Of a DNA stretch of 64,000 nucleotides, positions 62,589 to 64,000 are shown piece by piece. Position 1 is the stretch's first letter, and each line of letters begins with the position of its first letter. The stretch lies in contig NZ_QCZJ01000001.1 in the NCBI RefSeq assembly GCF_003075435.1, positions 372,001 through 436,000 on the forward strand. The letters are read 5' to 3'. The notes beneath the pieces are model-generated. The model was given only the letters and a program-made list of their open reading frames with translations, was not told the DNA's origin and made no database searches. The stretch comes from Terrimonas sp. GTDB taxonomy: Bacteria; Bacteroidota; Bacteroidia; Chitinophagales; Chitinophagaceae. A program made the translations under genes and the position numbers.

Positions 62589-63374
62589 ATGGATCGCGAA
62601 AAATTGAGAAACGAAGGAAGAACAGGTTCGGTGCTGGCAGGATTATTCCTGTTATTGATCGGTGTCGGCTTCTTTTTAAAACAAACACTGTCTGCCGACT
62701 TTCCATCCTGGATAATGAGCTGGCCAATGTTAATGATCGTGATAGGAATATTTATTGGGTTAAAACATGGATTCAGGGGTGTGGGCTGGATAGTGCTGAT
62801 TGGTTTGGGATGTATTTTTTTAGTAGACAGGGTTGTGCCTGAAGCGAACCTCAGACCTTATCTCTGGCCATTTGTAATTATGGCGGTAGGGTTGGTAATG
62901 ATCTTTGGCGCTGGCTCCAGGAAAAGATGGCTTCGTAACCAATCCCGGGCAAGGGAAGAAAATCTTCAAAACACCTCAAGCAATGTTAATATAGCCGGCT
63001 TCCCGGAATACAGCGGACCAAATGCCAATGACCGAGAAGATTTTATTGAAAGCACCGCGATATTAGGCAGCACAAAAAAAATAATATTCTCTAAAAATTT
63101 TAAAGGTGGTGATATTACCAATTTCATGGGCGGCACTGAAATCAACTGCTCACAGGCAGATATCAATGGCAGGGTGTTACTTGATATAACCCAGATATTC
63201 GGAGGTACAAAAATCATTGTTCCGCCTCATTGGACAATACAATCTGCAGCCACTTCCATATTTGCCGGTTTTGAAGACAAGCGCCCGGCTCATATCACTG
63301 CAACAGACCCTAATAAAGTACTTGTGATAGATGGTACGTCAATATTCGGCGGTATAGAAATTAAAAGTTATTAA
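62589..63374 (+). CDS. LiaF-like membrane protein (DUF5668 plus cell-wall-response domain)
   Basis: The 261-residue protein has four membrane segments in residues 15-115 (LAGLFLLLIGVGFFLKQTLS, WPMLMIVIGIFIGLKHGF, VGWIVLIGLGCIFLVD, LWPFVIMAVGLVMIFG). A C-terminal beta-helix domain follows (ILGSTKKIIFSKNFKGGDIT, NFMGGTEINCSQADINGRVL, ITQIFGGTKIIVPPHW). The same layout occurs in LiaF/VraT-type proteins that modulate envelope-stress kinases. A histidine kinase gene begins downstream, which fits that role. The DUF4288 gene starts 18 bases after the stop. Confidence 0.85.
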   Translation: MDREKLRNEGRTGSVLAGLFLLLIGVGFFLKQTLSADFPSWIMSWPMLMIVIGIFIGLKHGFRGVGWIVLIGLGCIFLVDRVVPEANLRPYLWPFVIMAVGLVMIFGAGSRKRWLRNQSRAREENLQNTSSNVNIAGFPEYSGPNANDREDFIESTAILGSTKKIIFSKNFKGGDITNFMGGTEINCSQADINGRVLLDITQIFGGTKIIVPPHWTIQSAATSIFAGFEDKRPAHITATDPNKVLVIDGTSIFGGIEIKSY

Positions 63375-63392
63375 TTTACCAAAGCAATTGTT

Positions 63393-63752
63393 ATGAACTG
63401 GTTCCTCGCAAAAATTGTATATCGTATTATTTGTGGTGATGGTGATCATACGCCGCAGTTTGATGAACAGCTGAGGCTCGTTACCGCGGAAAATGAAAAA
63501 GACGCATTACAAAAAGCCTTTAGCATCGGCAAACAGGAAGAAGATTGTTTTTACAACAATGCTGAAAAATTAGTGCAGTGGAAATTTATTAATGTTGCTG
63601 AGCTCTATAAAATTGCAAACCTCATTGATGGCGCGGAATTATACAGCAGGATCGAAGAAAAAGAAAATGGCGATCTTTATACAGAATTAGTGCATAAAAG
63701 AGCAGCGCATTTGCAGTTAAACAGCACCCAACAATATTTACAGCCATTATAA
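63393..63752 (+). CDS. DUF4288 domain protein
   Basis: The 119-residue protein starts MNWFLAKIVYRIICGDGDHT and continues FDEQLRLVTAENEKDALQKA and VQWKFINVAELYKIANLIDG, matching the DUF4288 pattern of short cytoplasmic proteins. Function is unknown. It sits between the LiaF-like gene and the kinase gene in one likely operon. Confidence 0.85.
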   Translation: MNWFLAKIVYRIICGDGDHTPQFDEQLRLVTAENEKDALQKAFSIGKQEEDCFYNNAEKLVQWKFINVAELYKIANLIDGAELYSRIEEKENGDLYTELVHKRAAHLQLNSTQQYLQPL

Positions 63753-63762
63753 AAATAGCTCA

Positions 63763-64000
63763 GTGTTTTTATCAGTTTTCACAAAAAACAAGTTCAGGCT
63801 ATACTTTGTGCTGTTTTGGCTGGCATGGAGCTCTGTACATGTATGCATATTACTTGAATGGAATTATACGCTTGAAGAAGCCTGGATTGACAGCAGTGTA
63901 AGCAATATACTTTTGGCTGCAATCAGTGGTGCTGTAATCATTAGTTTAAAATATTATCTTCCGCGTAAAGATCAGTTATTGTATTATACGCTTACCTGCA
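63763..64000 (+). CDS. Membrane N-terminus of a probable LytS-type histidine kinase, 3' end outside
   Basis: From GTG 63763, 10 bases after the DUF4288 stop, a frame runs open to the window edge. It reads KFRLYFVLFWLAWSSVHVCI for a first membrane segment, then ILLAAISGAVIISLKYYLP for a second, with a basic loop. Such helices and spacing open the membrane part of Bacteroidota LytS/YpdA-type kinases. The kinase domain is beyond the window, so the call is tentative and rests on context (LiaF-like neighbour). Confidence 0.5.
   Translation, partial: MFLSVFTKNKFRLYFVLFWLAWSSVHVCILLEWNYTLEEAWIDSSVSNILLAAISGAVIISLKYYLPRKDQLLYYTLTC

Overview
The window looks like a Bacteroidota chromosome, most likely a member of the Chitinophagaceae. 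The evidence is a SusC/SusD pair with a TlpA-like thioredoxin protein, an ECF sigma factor with a FecR anti-sigma factor, a fasciclin lipoprotein, DUF1549/DUF1553 and DUF1501 proteins with CxxCH motifs, a Gfo/Idh/MocA oxidoreductase, and weak Shine-Dalgarno signals throughout. No rRNA, tRNA or CRISPR array was seen.

Layout. (1) 1-6785 is ordinary chromosome plus two nucleic-acid enzymes: a fasciclin lipoprotein (5' end outside), an AraC regulator, an ankyrin lipoprotein with an amidohydrolase, then RNase H and a UvrD-type helicase carrying a nuclease-like insert. (2) 6864-50342 is a long accessory region of toxins, defence genes and decaying copies: a Fic protein with phased 10-bp operator-like repeats, a broken VapBC module, a broken SRA-like/HNH nuclease, and a PLD-like protein. 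An AT-rich island bounded by ~100-bp direct repeats follows. It holds a tightly coupled four-gene cassette (C5-methyltransferase, HD protein, ATPase, Rossmann-like protein) and a complete vsr/C5-MTase/MvaI-type restriction module. Then come a Fic/Doc protein, XRE regulators, a toxin-like gene with a partner, an 11-copy array of 185-bp structured repeats, a RelE/ParE pair, a RAYT transposase inside a large inverted repeat, an HTH/AAA-ATPase/small-protein cassette, and a frameshifted DUF1016 nuclease. (3) Inside region 2, at 38737-47700, sits a metabolic block: TlpA-like, SusC, SusD, ECF sigma and FecR. (4) 50823-64000 is chromosome again: universal stress protein, Crp/Fnr regulator, a four-gene DUF1549/DUF1501/propeller/cytochrome operon, a Na+/H+ antiporter behind a 325-bp MITE-like element, a LiaF-like membrane protein, a DUF4288 protein and the start of a probable LytS-type histidine kinase.

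How parts work together. The MvaI-type endonuclease, its cytosine-5 methyltransferase and Vsr form one coherent R-M unit, probably of CCWGG or CCSGG type: Vsr repairs the T:G mismatches that 5mC deamination creates. The four-gene cassette just upstream has start/stop overlaps at two of its three junctions and 3 bp at the third. It resembles no named defence system I can recall and is the best candidate for an undescribed system. The second candidate is the HTH/ATPase/157-aa protein operon at 35466-37518.

The repeat landscape is unusual. The partner gene of the toxin-like protein (28008-28616) recurs as 3'-end fragments at four to five other places. These are joined to the same 185-bp palindromic unit and the same ~105-bp module, as if toxin/immunity tails and repeats had been copied together. 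Several other genes were damaged by, or received, short duplicated fragments (DUF1016, ParE, PIN, SRA-HNH, an outer-membrane protein).
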